Shown: positions 25,344 to 34,982 of the stretch, piece by piece
How positions within the stretch are numbered: the first letter of the stretch is position 1
Layout: each line of letters begins with the position of its first letter
DNA from: Vibrio salinus
GTDB lineage: Bacteria; Pseudomonadota; Gammaproteobacteria; Enterobacterales; Vibrionaceae
DNA: 64,000 bases
Direction of reading: 5' to 3'
Assembly: GCF_021272385.1 (NCBI RefSeq)
Contig: NZ_JAJSDZ010000010.1
Coordinates: 124,001-188,000, forward strand
The notes under the pieces: model-generated
Seen by the model: the letters and a program-made list of their open reading frames with translations, nothing else
Told to the model about the DNA's origin: nothing
Databases searched by the model: none
Program-made: the position numbers and the translations under genes

Positions 25344-26393
25344 CTAAGAGCTTTTTTTATGTCTTCTCATATCAAACATAACTGCGACAACAATAACCAA
25401 ACCTTTTACTATCTGCTGCCAGTAGGCGGAAACATTTAACAGATCGAGACCATTCTGAAGAACACCCATTATCATCGTACCAACGATGGTCCCCTGAATC
25501 GTACCAATCCCACCAGCATGAGAAACACCACCCACGGTTGCAGCCGCAATCGCATCCAGCTCGTACATCAAACCCAGGCCTGGCTGACCAGAGTTAATTC
25601 TTGCTGCAAGAATAAGAGCTGAAATACCAGCCAGCATACCAGCGTAGCTATAAACAAGAATTTTATATTTATTAACATTGATTCCCGAAACATAGGCAGC
25701 CGTCTCATTACCACCAATCGCATAGGCATATTTACCAAATCTTGTATAATTAAGAAGGATATATGACACCACAGCCATTATCGCAAAGATCCATACAGGA
25801 ACCGGGATACCTAGAACGGATCCCTGACCAATCCACTGATAAGAATCAATCAGACTACTGACAGGGCGTCCATCTGAATAAAGCAGTGCAGCGCCACGAG
25901 CAATGATCATCATACCTAACGTGGCAATAAAAGGAGGGATACCAGTATAAGCAATCAATGCGCCGTTAATAAAACCACATAACGTACCAACCGCCAATGC
26001 TGCCAGAATCGGCACAATAATAGGCAATTCAGGCATATTCGGATACATCCTCATACTCCAGTCCAGAGTCTGAGCCATACTTGCTGAAACCACAGCAGCC
26101 ACAGCCAACACCGAACCAGACGACAAATCGATACCCCGGGTAATAATGACGATAGTCACCCCTAATGCCAACAGACCAATACTCGCCATCTGAGTTACAA
26201 CATTTAATATGTTTGTAATACTGAGAAATACCGGTGACATGATCGACATTGCGATACACATAGCAATGAAAACAACATAAATGGCGTATTTCGTCACCCA
26301 CTTCCCAATATTATTACGTGATGATTTACCTTCTTCGGTTGGAGGTGTTGCCGGCGTTTTATTCGCATTGTCTTTAGTTGGTTTTGCAATCAT
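25344..26393 (-). CDS. Sugar-type ABC importer permease (RbsC/MglC family)
   Basis: A 349-residue inner-membrane permease with a 35-residue polar N-terminal extension and about nine or ten helices. Family stretches include VTIVIITRGIDLSSGSVLA, TGIPPFIATLGMMIIARG and LDAIAAATVGGVSHAGGIGT, ending in GLVIVVAVMFDMRR. This family imports ribose, galactose, xylose, inositol and similar compounds. It is the last gene of the binding-protein, ATPase, permease operon. No catabolic gene accompanies it, so the sugar cannot be named. Confidence 0.88.
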   Translation of the reverse strand: MIAKPTKDNANKTPATPPTEEGKSSRNNIGKWVTKYAIYVVFIAMCIAMSIMSPVFLSITNILNVVTQMASIGLLALGVTIVIITRGIDLSSGSVLAVAAVVSASMAQTLDWSMRMYPNMPELPIIVPILAALAVGTLCGFINGALIAYTGIPPFIATLGMMIIARGAALLYSDGRPVSSLIDSYQWIGQGSVLGIPVPVWIFAIMAVVSYILLNYTRFGKYAYAIGGNETAAYVSGINVNKYKILVYSYAGMLAGISALILAARINSGQPGLGLMYELDAIAAATVGGVSHAGGIGTIQGTIVGTMIMGVLQNGLDLLNVSAYWQQIVKGLVIVVAVMFDMRRHKKSS

Positions 26394-26464
26394 AATTCTT
26401 TCCTTCTCCGATCTGCGTTCAGCGCCAGATAAACGCAGATTTTAAAGCGCAATTTTTATCTCGA

Positions 26465-27961
26465 TTAATTAAGGGCGATAGACATCACTTTCTCTTGCGA
26501 TGCTTCTCTACTATCTAATGTTCCTTTGAGCTTCCCTTCGTGCATGACTAAGATACGATCACTCATACCTAAAACTTCAGGCAGTTCTGAAGAAATCATG
26601 ACAATGCTTTTCCCCATACCGGTAAGGAGTCGGATTAATTTATAAATCTCTGACTTTGCACCAATATCGATACCCCGGGTCGGCTCATCCAGAAACAGGA
26701 TGTCAGGCTTAGTCAGCATCCAACGCGCCAAAAGCACTTTTTGCTGATTGCCACCACTTAAATTATCAATTGCTTCATACATATGAGGGGTCTTTACCTT
26801 CAATGTCTGACATTGCTCTTTACTGTCACGATTCATTTTCCGAACATCGAGAACATTTACGACTTTATTACGATAAGCATCAAGATGTGCGATTGAGGTG
26901 TTAGCAAAAATGTCCAGCATGAGATACAACCCTGACTGGCGTCGGTCCTCGGTAAGAAATGCCATTTTGTGCTTTATCGCATCCTGAGGTGAACTGATAT
27001 CTACAATTTCACCATTAATTTTAATGTCGCCGCCAGTTTTAGTACGAACGCCAAATAATGTCTCTATAAGTTCCGTTCTGCCCGCACCGACTAAACCAGC
27101 AATTCCAAGAACTTCTCCTTCATGAAGATCAAAACTGATATTTTCCAGAACGTTTTCAACCTGAAGGTTATTAACTTCCAGACGCTTTTTACCAGGCTTG
27201 GCGGTCGGAGGAGGGAAAACATCACCGAGATCACGACCCACCATCATCTGAACCAGCTCTTCATTATTGGTATCTTTTGCTTCCCGTTCACCAACATACG
27301 TACCATCACGAAAAACAGTAATATCATCACAAATTCTAAAAATCTCATCCATCTTATGGCTGATATAAACGATGGCACAGCCTTTTGCTTTGAGCTTTTC
27401 AATAATTTTAAATAAATGATCCACTTCTTTATCTGTCAGGGCCGAAGTAGGCTCATCCATAATAATAATTTCTGAGTTGTAAGAAATGGCCTTGGCGATC
27501 TCAACCATCTGCATCATGGCAACACTCAGATCAACCATTAACGTTTGTGGGTCAAGATGTAGGTCCAGTTCATCAAGTAATTCCTTCGTATCCTGATTCA
27601 TCTTTTTATGATCAATCAGTTGTAGTGGACCAGTTAGTGGTTCACGTCCCAACCAGATATTTTCGGCAATACTTCTGTGTAGAATGGGAGACAGTTCCTG
27701 GTGAATCATTGAAATACCGGCTTCCAATGCTTCCTTGGCCTGAGAAAAGCTAACTTCTTCTCCTTTGTAACGGATAGTACCTTTATCACGTTGATAGATA
27801 CCGAATAAGACTTTCATTAAGGTGGACTTACCCGCTCCATTTTCCCCCATAAGTGCAACTACACGACCTTTGCGAAGAGTAAGCTGCACTTTGTCCAGCG
27901 CGACAACACCAGGAAATGTTTTTCGGATATCCCGCATTTCCAACAATACATCATTCATCAT
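26465..27961 (-). CDS. Sugar-type ABC importer ATPase (RbsA/MglA family)
   Basis: A 498-residue protein with two fused ATP-binding domains. The N-terminal half has GENGAGKSTLMKVLFGIYQ and DEPTSALTDKEV. The C-terminal half has a degenerate Walker A (GLVGAGRTEL) and LSGGNQQKVLLARWML with DEPTRGIDIGAKSE. I start at the ATG at 27961 with GGAG upstream; the frame extends 17 codons further without a site. This is the standard RbsA/MglA/AraG architecture. Confidence 0.9.
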   Translation of the reverse strand: MMNDVLLEMRDIRKTFPGVVALDKVQLTLRKGRVVALMGENGAGKSTLMKVLFGIYQRDKGTIRYKGEEVSFSQAKEALEAGISMIHQELSPILHRSIAENIWLGREPLTGPLQLIDHKKMNQDTKELLDELDLHLDPQTLMVDLSVAMMQMVEIAKAISYNSEIIIMDEPTSALTDKEVDHLFKIIEKLKAKGCAIVYISHKMDEIFRICDDITVFRDGTYVGEREAKDTNNEELVQMMVGRDLGDVFPPPTAKPGKKRLEVNNLQVENVLENISFDLHEGEVLGIAGLVGAGRTELIETLFGVRTKTGGDIKINGEIVDISSPQDAIKHKMAFLTEDRRQSGLYLMLDIFANTSIAHLDAYRNKVVNVLDVRKMNRDSKEQCQTLKVKTPHMYEAIDNLSGGNQQKVLLARWMLTKPDILFLDEPTRGIDIGAKSEIYKLIRLLTGMGKSIVMISSELPEVLGMSDRILVMHEGKLKGTLDSREASQEKVMSIALN

Positions 27962-28021
27962 ATTCAACTCCAAAAAAGCCCCACACCCTCTCTCTGAAAA
28001 ATGCAGGGCCAAAAGAAAAAA

Positions 28022-29017
28022 CTAAATTTTATGCTTTTCTCTAAACTCTTTAATGTTTTCTGGAGTAACTAACTCAGAAGGAATCCATGTAATTTGTTCT
28101 CTTTTATTACCCTTGATTGCATCAAGTGCTGCATCAATTGCGCCTCGGGCCTGACCTACACCATCCTGAAAAACTGTCGCATTAATATTGCCTTGCTCAA
28201 TGGCAGCCAAACCATCAGCAGTAGCATCAACTCCGACGATCACAGTATCTTTCAGCTTATTAACCGCTTTCAAAGCCTGACTTGCACCTATCGCCATTTC
28301 ATCATTGTTAGAAATAATAATGTTCATTTCATCACCGGAACTCAGCCAGTTCTCAACAATAGAAAGTCCCAGAGCTCGACTCCATTTCCCTGTCTGTTTA
28401 CGAATTACTTTATAATCTGGTTTATCAGCAAAATAATCTTCCACACCTTTAGTACGGAAAATCGCGGCTTCGTCAGTCAGTGCTCCTTCTAAGATACCGA
28501 TATTGCCACCTTTGGTAATTTTATCGACGTACTTCGCCTGCTCTTCACCGAATGCAATTGAGTTCGATCCGACATAGTAAGCCGCATCAGGCAGATAATC
28601 CGGTTTGCGGTTAACGTACACCAATTTGGTATTCGCTTTTAAAACCCGATCCGTAATTGGTTTCGTTGCATCCGTATTCACCGGAACAATGATGACAGCA
28701 TCCATTTGTTGTACCAGGAAATTTTCAACCTGACCGAGCTGCTTCGCCGTATCTTCTTTTGAGTCAACAATTGTTAATTTTACTTTGCCTCCCATTTCAT
28801 CAGCGTACTTCACCATGGCGTCTTTAATCGATATCATAAAAGTATCGTCAAAGTTTGCTATCGAGACACCAATATTCGTTACATCTGCTTTTTTATCATC
28901 CTGCCCACAGCCAGCTAATGCCAGTATCCCCATTGCTGCCACGGTCCCTCTTACCAGAGATTTTTTGACAGACTTAAACCTATTCAGAATCTTATGATTG
29001 TTCTTTAAGTTAGGCAT
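28022..29017 (-). CDS. Sugar-binding lipoprotein of the ABC importer
   Basis: A 331-residue periplasmic-binding-protein-like I domain (ribose/galactose fold) with N-terminal GILALAGCGQ, a lipobox with Cys37. The mature part has NIGVSIANFDDTFMISIKDA, VNTDATKPITDRVL, and ISNNDEMAIGASQALKAV, the sugar-binding pattern shared with inositol, ribose and rhizopine binders. AAGGAG precedes the ATG. Most Gram-negative proteins of this family are soluble, so the lipid anchor is unusual. Residue +2 after Cys is Gly rather than Asp, so sorting to the outer membrane would be predicted. Substrate unknown. Confidence 0.85.
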   Translation of the reverse strand: MPNLKNNHKILNRFKSVKKSLVRGTVAAMGILALAGCGQDDKKADVTNIGVSIANFDDTFMISIKDAMVKYADEMGGKVKLTIVDSKEDTAKQLGQVENFLVQQMDAVIIVPVNTDATKPITDRVLKANTKLVYVNRKPDYLPDAAYYVGSNSIAFGEEQAKYVDKITKGGNIGILEGALTDEAAIFRTKGVEDYFADKPDYKVIRKQTGKWSRALGLSIVENWLSSGDEMNIIISNNDEMAIGASQALKAVNKLKDTVIVGVDATADGLAAIEQGNINATVFQDGVGQARGAIDAALDAIKGNKREQITWIPSELVTPENIKEFREKHKI

Positions 29018-29799
29018 ATTGCCGCTCCTTTCTCGTTTTATCGCTGACTAGAAACGATGTCTGTCGCTCCTATACATAGAATACCGATATTTCATCGCAC
29101 CAAAATCATTACAAGATTGAAATAAAATTTCTCTTTTTGATTCACATGAAATATATATGCTTAAAATCAAGATAACTACCCCGCATGTATTGATATTGTT
29201 AAAAGTGTTAAATTGATCTTATTATTGAGGGGATGAGTTTTATTTCATTTTAAATGATTGATTTTAAATCATATTATTTATTTTTAGGTTATCATTTTGT
29301 TAATTTGGTAAATGAGTGTTTTATTCATAAAAGAACAAAAAACCAAAAAAATATTGTAAATTAACAACAAAATTAACCTTAATATAAAAAATACTGGAAA
29401 AATGTAATTATTTATAATTAACTTTGTAATTTTAGAAACAAACTTGTAAATAAATTAAATTTTCCTCATTCTATTTTTTGTTCTCATAATGTGATTTAAA
29501 CAGGCTTTTAAAAATCCGACACAATGCTCAACCCGTTACATAAAACCCCGCGTATCAATGTATTTCATAGGGTTTTAAAGCAAAAAAAGTTAGGCATTAT
29601 TCATCGAGGCAGAGAAATTTATCGGATAGGTATATGTAGTTTTCAGATAAAACCGACTTACAAACTTACAGAAAGGTTGGACAAGATACCCCTGCCAGGT
29701 AAGGAATATACGAAGAAAAAACGAAATGTATAAGATTATCAAGATAATGGTATGGAAAAACCATATAAAAACAGGTTTCACCACACCATTTACCAGACA
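29018..29799. other. AT-rich intergenic region, 782 bp
   Basis: No supported gene. Two short ORFs (29524-29733 + and 29590-29784 -) lack ribosome-binding sites and homology. The promoter of the sugar ABC operon must lie at the left; a lone TGTGA half-site on the minus strand near 29143-29150 could be a weak CRP element. The centre (about 29200-29480) is extremely AT-rich. Confidence 0.45.
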
Positions 29800-30018
29800 C
29801 TAACGATTCAAATGATAAACCGTTTCACCTTCAGCACATTCACAGGAGCAAGATGAACACTTCGATTGTGGTTTATTTTCTGAAAAAACCCCTTTTCGTA
29901 TCCATACTGACATCATATTTTGTATGTGTCCGGGTGAAAGATTAAAATGGACGGACAGTTCTTTTAACGTGATATCACCACGTTCTGCCGCGTAGTCCCG
30001 CAACTCAGATAAACTCAT
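29800..30018 (-). CDS. feoC: FeoC-like iron-transport regulator
   Basis: A 72-residue protein with a winged-helix half (LRDYAAERGDITLKELSVHF then LSPGHIQNMMSVWIRKG) and a Cys-rich segment CSSCSCEC that can hold an Fe-S cluster or oxygen-labile Fe. FeoC partners FeoB in Fe2+ uptake. AGGGAGG precedes the ATG, and it lies 15 bp after feoB on the same strand. Confidence 0.88.
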   Translation of the reverse strand: MSLSELRDYAAERGDITLKELSVHFNLSPGHIQNMMSVWIRKGVFSENKPQSKCSSCSCECAEGETVYHLNR

Positions 30019-30033
30019 AAGCGTTTCCTCCCT

Positions 30034-32376
30034 TTAGTCTAATACCGGACCTTTACCCATAAACGTACCATCGTGCTTGTGATCAGACTTAGTAATCCAT
30101 AACAAAAGAGCACCCATCAATGCCAGAACGACACAAATATAAGCAGCAGATGAAACCGGATGTTGAGTGAAGGTACCAATCTGGTAAATGCAGACAGCCG
30201 CACTATATCCCAAACCTGTCGTCCAGAGACTGGCGAAGACAGTCCATTTAGCACCAACTTCACGCCATATTGCACCAACTGCTGCAACACACGGAATATA
30301 AAGAAGAACCATAATTAAATAAGCAAATGCACCTAATGTTCCGTGGAACAGGTTCTGTATCATACCAATAGAGGTCACCTCAACTTCGAGATCCTGAGCC
30401 GTTGCACTCGTATCGGAAACATCACCGACATCAAGCCCCAAAGGATCGGAAAGCGCAGATCCCAGATCCGCCAGATTAGCCGGAATACTTGCGAACGCTT
30501 CTTCGATACCACCGATAACATCGACACCCCCATCATTATCAGCCACACTATTTGCTGAATTCTGCTGATCAGCAAGGGATGAATACAATGAATTTAACGT
30601 TCCGACAACGGCTTCTTTTGCAAAGATACCGGTAAACATACCAACAGCCGCAGGCCAGTTATCTTTATCCATCCCCATAGGAGAGAACACTGGAGTAATA
30701 GTCTGACCGATTTTTGATAACACTGAATCCGGACTGTCATCATGACCGAATGAGCCATCGGTACCAATCGAATTCAGAAAACTCAAAATAGTGACGATGA
30801 TGACTATTAGCTTTCCGGCTCTCAGAACAAAGTTTTTCAGTCTTTCCCAGGTACGGATTAAAATCGCAGAAATCGTCGGTATGTGGTACGGCGGTAACTC
30901 CATAACAAAAGAGGACGTCTCTCCTTTTAAAGCCGTTCTTTTTAGCAACAATCCGGTCACTAAAGCCGCAATAATCCCGATAATATATAAGCCAAAGACC
31001 AGATTCTGTCCGTTACGAGGGAAAAATGCCGTTGCGAATAAAACATAAACCGGCAGTCTTGCCCCACAGGACATAAACGGTGCCATCATCACAGTAAGGA
31101 TACGGTCACGACGATTCTCTAATGTTCTGGAAGCCATGATAGCTGGCACATTACAGCCGAAACCGACAATCAACGGCACAAATGCTTTACCAGGAAGGCC
31201 AATTCCTCTCATCATCCTGTCCATAACAAACGCGGCCCGGGCCATGTAACCGGAATCTTCAAGAAATGACAAAAACAGATACAGACAGCCAATCACAGGA
31301 ATAAAGGTAGACACAGTCTGAATACCTCCGCCAATACCATCAGAGACAATCACTGTAAGCCATTCAGGTAAGTGCATACTACGCATTAATGCACCAAGAC
31401 CATCAACGAGAACCGTGCCAAAAAAGATATCAAAAAAGTCGATAAATGCACTGCCTACATTAATGGTAAATAAAAACATCAGATACATTGCAACCAGAAA
31501 AATCGGAATCCCTAAAATCCGGTTCAGTACAATTTTATCGATATGGTCCGTTATCGTCTGAGAAACAATGCCTTTTCGGGTGATTACAGAACCAGATAAT
31601 GTTTCGATAAACTGATACCGGGAGTCGGCCATTTCAATATCAATCTCATCTTTTTGTTGATCACTGAAAACATCCAGTAATTTTACCCGGCATTCTTCTA
31701 TATCCTGAGTAAGCTCCTGCGTTGAACCAAACTCAAGTGCTTCAATAGCGCGCCAACGGGCATGAGACATTTGGTGGCCTTCAATAACCTGGGTCAGTTG
31801 ATGTACGGCCTCATCCAACTGTCCGCCATACTGAAAATCTAACGAAGGTAGCTGAGGATTATTCAGTTGTTTTTGACAGCTGGCTTTCAACGCCTTAATG
31901 CCTTTGCTTTTTGCGGCAACAATACCAACAACCGGGCAACCAAGTTGATCGGCAAGTTTGTCCAAATCCAAATCAAGATGACGTTTTTTTGCAATATCCA
32001 GCATATTGACAGCCACAACCAGCGGCACCTGCATTTCGATCAACTGTAACGTCAGATACAAATTGCGCTCTAAATTGGATGCATCAATAATATTAAGTAC
32101 TAACTGAGACTGTTCAGACAAAATGTAATCACGGGCGATCTGTTCGTCTTCCGACTGTGGACCATCGCACGACAACGAATACACTCCGGGTAAATCGACA
32201 ATCTCGATTTCTTGATCCGACTGACCTTCCAGATGAACAAAACCGGTTTTCTTATCAACTGTCACACCAGGCCAGTTACCGACCGTCTGACGACTGCCGG
32301 TCAGATCATTAAATAATGTTGTCTTCCCGCAGTTTGGGTTACCAACAATACAGAAAGAAGATTTGCTTACTTCCAT
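30034..32376 (-). CDS. feoB: Ferrous iron transporter FeoB
   Basis: A 780-residue Fe2+ permease with an N-terminal GTPase: G1 GNPNCGKTT (residues 12-20), G3 DLPG (61-64), G4 NMLD (124-127), then about ten membrane helices with the conserved GFGCNVPAIMASRTL core motif and a duplicated Nramp-like half. Length matches FeoB (about 770). GAGGT precedes the ATG. It lies within feoA-feoA-feoB-feoC, which imports Fe2+ under oxygen limitation. Confidence 0.95.
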   Translation of the reverse strand: MEVSKSSFCIVGNPNCGKTTLFNDLTGSRQTVGNWPGVTVDKKTGFVHLEGQSDQEIEIVDLPGVYSLSCDGPQSEDEQIARDYILSEQSQLVLNIIDASNLERNLYLTLQLIEMQVPLVVAVNMLDIAKKRHLDLDLDKLADQLGCPVVGIVAAKSKGIKALKASCQKQLNNPQLPSLDFQYGGQLDEAVHQLTQVIEGHQMSHARWRAIEALEFGSTQELTQDIEECRVKLLDVFSDQQKDEIDIEMADSRYQFIETLSGSVITRKGIVSQTITDHIDKIVLNRILGIPIFLVAMYLMFLFTINVGSAFIDFFDIFFGTVLVDGLGALMRSMHLPEWLTVIVSDGIGGGIQTVSTFIPVIGCLYLFLSFLEDSGYMARAAFVMDRMMRGIGLPGKAFVPLIVGFGCNVPAIMASRTLENRRDRILTVMMAPFMSCGARLPVYVLFATAFFPRNGQNLVFGLYIIGIIAALVTGLLLKRTALKGETSSFVMELPPYHIPTISAILIRTWERLKNFVLRAGKLIVIIVTILSFLNSIGTDGSFGHDDSPDSVLSKIGQTITPVFSPMGMDKDNWPAAVGMFTGIFAKEAVVGTLNSLYSSLADQQNSANSVADNDGGVDVIGGIEEAFASIPANLADLGSALSDPLGLDVGDVSDTSATAQDLEVEVTSIGMIQNLFHGTLGAFAYLIMVLLYIPCVAAVGAIWREVGAKWTVFASLWTTGLGYSAAVCIYQIGTFTQHPVSSAAYICVVLALMGALLLWITKSDHKHDGTFMGKGPVLD

Positions 32377-32387
32377 TGATTTCTACC

Positions 32388-32618
32388 TCAAATCTCATCA
32401 ACTAATACGACCGTAGCTTCATGCTTTCTTAAACTGATCGCGGTTCCGCGTACTCTTATTTCTATCGGATCACCCAAAGGAGCAATCCGGGTTACCTGAA
32501 ACTCTGTTCCCGGCGTCAGACCTAATGAAAGCAAATGTCTGCGATAAGACTTAGATCCCGCTTCGAAGCCGGAAACCCGGCCTTTCCCACCTAACTTAAT
32601 TCCTGGCAATGTATTCAC
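32388..32618 (-). CDS. feoA: FeoA, SH3-like partner of FeoB
   Basis: A 76-residue protein with the FeoA signature: RRHLLSLGLTPGTEFQVTRI, then APLGDPIEIRVRGTAISLRK. It forms a small SH3-like barrel that assists FeoB. It is 21 bp from the upstream FeoA-like gene and 11 bp from feoB. A GAGGA site precedes the ATG. Confidence 0.92.
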   Translation of the reverse strand: MNTLPGIKLGGKGRVSGFEAGSKSYRRHLLSLGLTPGTEFQVTRIAPLGDPIEIRVRGTAISLRKHEATVVLVDEI

Positions 32619-32639
32619 ATTAATTTCCTCAACATTTAT

Positions 32640-32876
32640 TCATTGATTACAAACAAAAATCGCATAAGACAACTTGTAATCGATTGCCACTCTTGCGTCA
32701 CCAACCGCCAGCATGAGTGGTGAATTTTTACTCAGTTGAAATACCTTAATTTTGCTACCTCTTCTGATGTTTAAATCCTTCAGCTTACTCACAACTTCTT
32801 TCTGAGTTGCTTCAATACGCACGACTTTCAGCAGCCGATTCATATCGGCCTGGCAGAGAGGAACTACTTCAGCCAT
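32640..32876 (-). CDS. Second FeoA-like protein
   Basis: A 78-residue FeoA-domain protein: KLKDLNIRRGSKIKVFQLSK, then NSPLMLAVGDARVAIDYKLS. It diverges clearly from the neighbouring FeoA, so it is an old duplicate rather than a recent one. It is first in the feo operon, with a weak Fur-box-like sequence just upstream. Tandem FeoA genes occur in some gammaproteobacteria; the role of the second is not known. Confidence 0.82.
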   Translation of the reverse strand: MAEVVPLCQADMNRLLKVVRIEATQKEVVSKLKDLNIRRGSKIKVFQLSKNSPLMLAVGDARVAIDYKLSYAIFVCNQ

Positions 32877-32892
32877 AAAACCACAATAAAAG

Positions 32893-32911
32893 TAATGATA
32901 ATAATTTTTAT
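32893..32911. promoter_or_regulatory. Weak Fur-box-like sequence upstream of feo
   Basis: TAATGATAATAATTTTTATT at 32893-32912 matches about half of the Fur consensus, lying about 20 bp upstream of the first feoA start. It is plausible but degenerate. Confidence 0.4.
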
Positions 32912-33123
32912 TTGTACTCTTTTTATGAATATTATTTTTGATTTAAATCATAAATAGGCTGTTAAACGCTTATTTTATTGACAAATGCTATTAAAAAACG
33001 TCGAAGATTTGATTAATAAAATGAAAAGCATTTATTAATCAATGGATTATTATTTTTAGATGAATTATTAACAGAAGTTCAAAGAAAATTGTTTTTTCAG
33101 AATTGAACTGCTAATATCAAATT

Positions 33124-33142
33124 AATGATAATGATTATCATT
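33124..33142. promoter_or_regulatory. Fur box in the sit/feo divergent region
   Basis: AATGATAATGATTATCATT is palindromic apart from its central base and matches the consensus GATAATGATAATCATTATC almost fully. A second, partial box (GATAATGGTAATAA) lies around 33165-33178. Together they sit 20-90 bp upstream of the sitA-type start, so iron repression by Fur is strongly expected. Confidence 0.85.
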
Positions 33143-33211
33143 AGCAAGTAAGAAATTATTTGCATGATAATGGTAATAAACTCAGAAAAACATAAGCGAA
33201 GGTCACCAAAT

Positions 33212-34102
33212 ATGAAATTCTACCCTTACACTTTTAGTCTGCTGTGTCTTTTTATGCTTATGTCTCCATTTCAGGCAGAGGCCCGGCTGAAAGTCGCCAC
33301 CACCTTTACCATCATTCAGGATATCGCTCAAAATGTGGCAGGAGACGCTGCTGATGTCGTATCTATTACCAAACCAGGGGCCGAAATTCACAACTATCAA
33401 CCAACACCCAAAGACATTGTCAGGGCCCAGTCTGCAGACCTTATCCTGTGGAACGGACTGAATTTAGAACGTTGGTTTACCCGTTTCTTTGCCAATTTGC
33501 ACGATATTCCATCCGTTGTTGTGTCTGATGGTATCCAGCCACTTTCTATTTACGCAGGTCCTTACGCCGGAAAGCCAAACCCACATGCGTGGATGTCTCC
33601 AACCAATGCCGTTATTTATATTAAAAACATCAGAGACAGTTTTATTCAGTACGATCCGGCTAATGCACAACACTATAAAGAGAATGCCAGCTCATATATT
33701 GCGAAAGTCAAAGCACTGGATAATGAAATACGCCATCAAATCAGTTTGGTTCCTAAATCTCAGCGCTGGTTGGTCTCCAGTGAAGGGGCATTCAGTTATC
33801 TGGCGAAAGACTATGGATTAAATGAAGCTTTTTTATGGCCAATCAATGCCGATCAGCAAGGAACACCACAACAGGTAAGAAAAGTCGTTGAAACCGTAAA
33901 AAATAACGATATTCATGTCATTTTCAGTGAAAGTACCATTTCTGACCGGCCTGCAAAGCAGGTAGCGAATGAAACGAATATCCACTATGGCGGCGTACTT
34001 TACGTTGATTCACTATCAAGAAAGAATGGTCCGGTACCGACTTATCTGGATCTGCTGAAAGTAACCACCGCAACCATCATAAAAGGACTGCAGTATGACT
34101 GA
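33212..34102 (+). CDS. Mn/Fe-binding periplasmic protein, SitA/YfeA-like
   Basis: A 296-residue cluster A-I binding protein, started at the ATG at 33212 (AAGGT about eight bases upstream), with a signal peptide ending near AEA. Metal ligands are visible: His in [10 protein letters not shown], His in PNPHAWMSP, Glu in [16 protein letters not shown], and Asp in the C-terminal region VDSLS. This pattern is the SitA/YfeA (Mn2+ and Fe2+) type rather than the His-rich ZnuA. Fur boxes upstream support iron or manganese. It is first in a four-gene operon. Confidence 0.88.
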   Translation: MKFYPYTFSLLCLFMLMSPFQAEARLKVATTFTIIQDIAQNVAGDAADVVSITKPGAEIHNYQPTPKDIVRAQSADLILWNGLNLERWFTRFFANLHDIPSVVVSDGIQPLSIYAGPYAGKPNPHAWMSPTNAVIYIKNIRDSFIQYDPANAQHYKENASSYIAKVKALDNEIRHQISLVPKSQRWLVSSEGAFSYLAKDYGLNEAFLWPINADQQGTPQQVRKVVETVKNNDIHVIFSESTISDRPAKQVANETNIHYGGVLYVDSLSRKNGPVPTYLDLLKVTTATIIKGLQYD

Positions 34103-34982
34103 AACCGTTAATATCAATGTGTCCTCGGTGGGGGTCACCTACAACAATGGTGTTGAAGCTATCACTGATGTTTCATTCTCTCTGAGCGGAGGAACCATAT
34201 GTGCACTGGTCGGCATAAACGGTGGTGGAAAATCCACTTTATTCAAATGTCTGATGGGATTGGTAAAAACAACCGATGGCGATATTCAGATTTCCGGGCG
34301 GCCGGTAAATCAGGCATTAAAATTCAATCAAATTGCTTATGTCCCTCAAAGTGAAGACATCGACTGGAACTTCCCGATTCTGGTGAAAGATGTGGTATTA
34401 CAGGGACGCTACGGGCACATGGGTTTTTTCCGTCGTCCCGGCTCTGACGATCTGGCATCTATTGAGCGTTCTATGAGAAAAATGGGCATTTTTGAATTAA
34501 AAGATCGTCAGATAGGCGAGCTGTCCGGTGGTCAGAAAAAACGGGTTTTTCTGGCAAGGGCACTGGCTCAGGAAAGTAAAATAATACTGTTGGATGAACC
34601 CTTTACCGGTGTCGATTTTACAACAGAAGAAGCCATTATCGCTTTACTCAGAGAATTGAGGGATGCCGGACATCTTGTTCTGGTTTCCACCCATAATCTG
34701 GGGGTTGTTCCGGACTACTGCGACGATGTTATCTTTATTAACCGCCGGATCATTGCCGCAGGCAAAACCAGTAATACGTTTACTCAACAGAATCTGGAAG
34801 CCACTTTCGGCGGAGTGCTGAAACAAGTCGGCATATTAGGCAAAACGTTGCACAATGATAACGATGATCGTGGGATTACCATTCTCTCTGACCATGAAAA
34901 GCCCGCTGTCTTTTATGGCTCGGGAATGAAACCGTCCCAAATCATCACAGATAATCAAAAAAGCGAGGATGACATATGCTAG
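34095..34982 (+). CDS. Mn/Fe ABC importer ATPase, SitB-like
   Basis: A 295-residue ATPase with Walker [10 protein letters not shown], the signature [16 protein letters not shown], and Walker [13 protein letters not shown], followed by VSTHNLG. It has a C-terminal extension of about 45 residues beyond the core. Overlap with the gene before (8 bp) and after (7 bp) indicates translational coupling in the operon. Confidence 0.9.
   Translation: MTETVNINVSSVGVTYNNGVEAITDVSFSLSGGTICALVGINGGGKSTLFKCLMGLVKTTDGDIQISGRPVNQALKFNQIAYVPQSEDIDWNFPILVKDVVLQGRYGHMGFFRRPGSDDLASIERSMRKMGIFELKDRQIGELSGGQKKRVFLARALAQESKIILLDEPFTGVDFTTEEAIIALLRELRDAGHLVLVSTHNLGVVPDYCDDVIFINRRIIAAGKTSNTFTQQNLEATFGGVLKQVGILGKTLHNDNDDRGITILSDHEKPAVFYGSGMKPSQIITDNQKSEDDIC

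Noticed and set aside
29524..29784. Two short ORFs (+ and -) in the AT-rich gap before feoC
   Set aside because: They overlap on opposite strands, lack ribosome-binding sites and show no conserved pattern.
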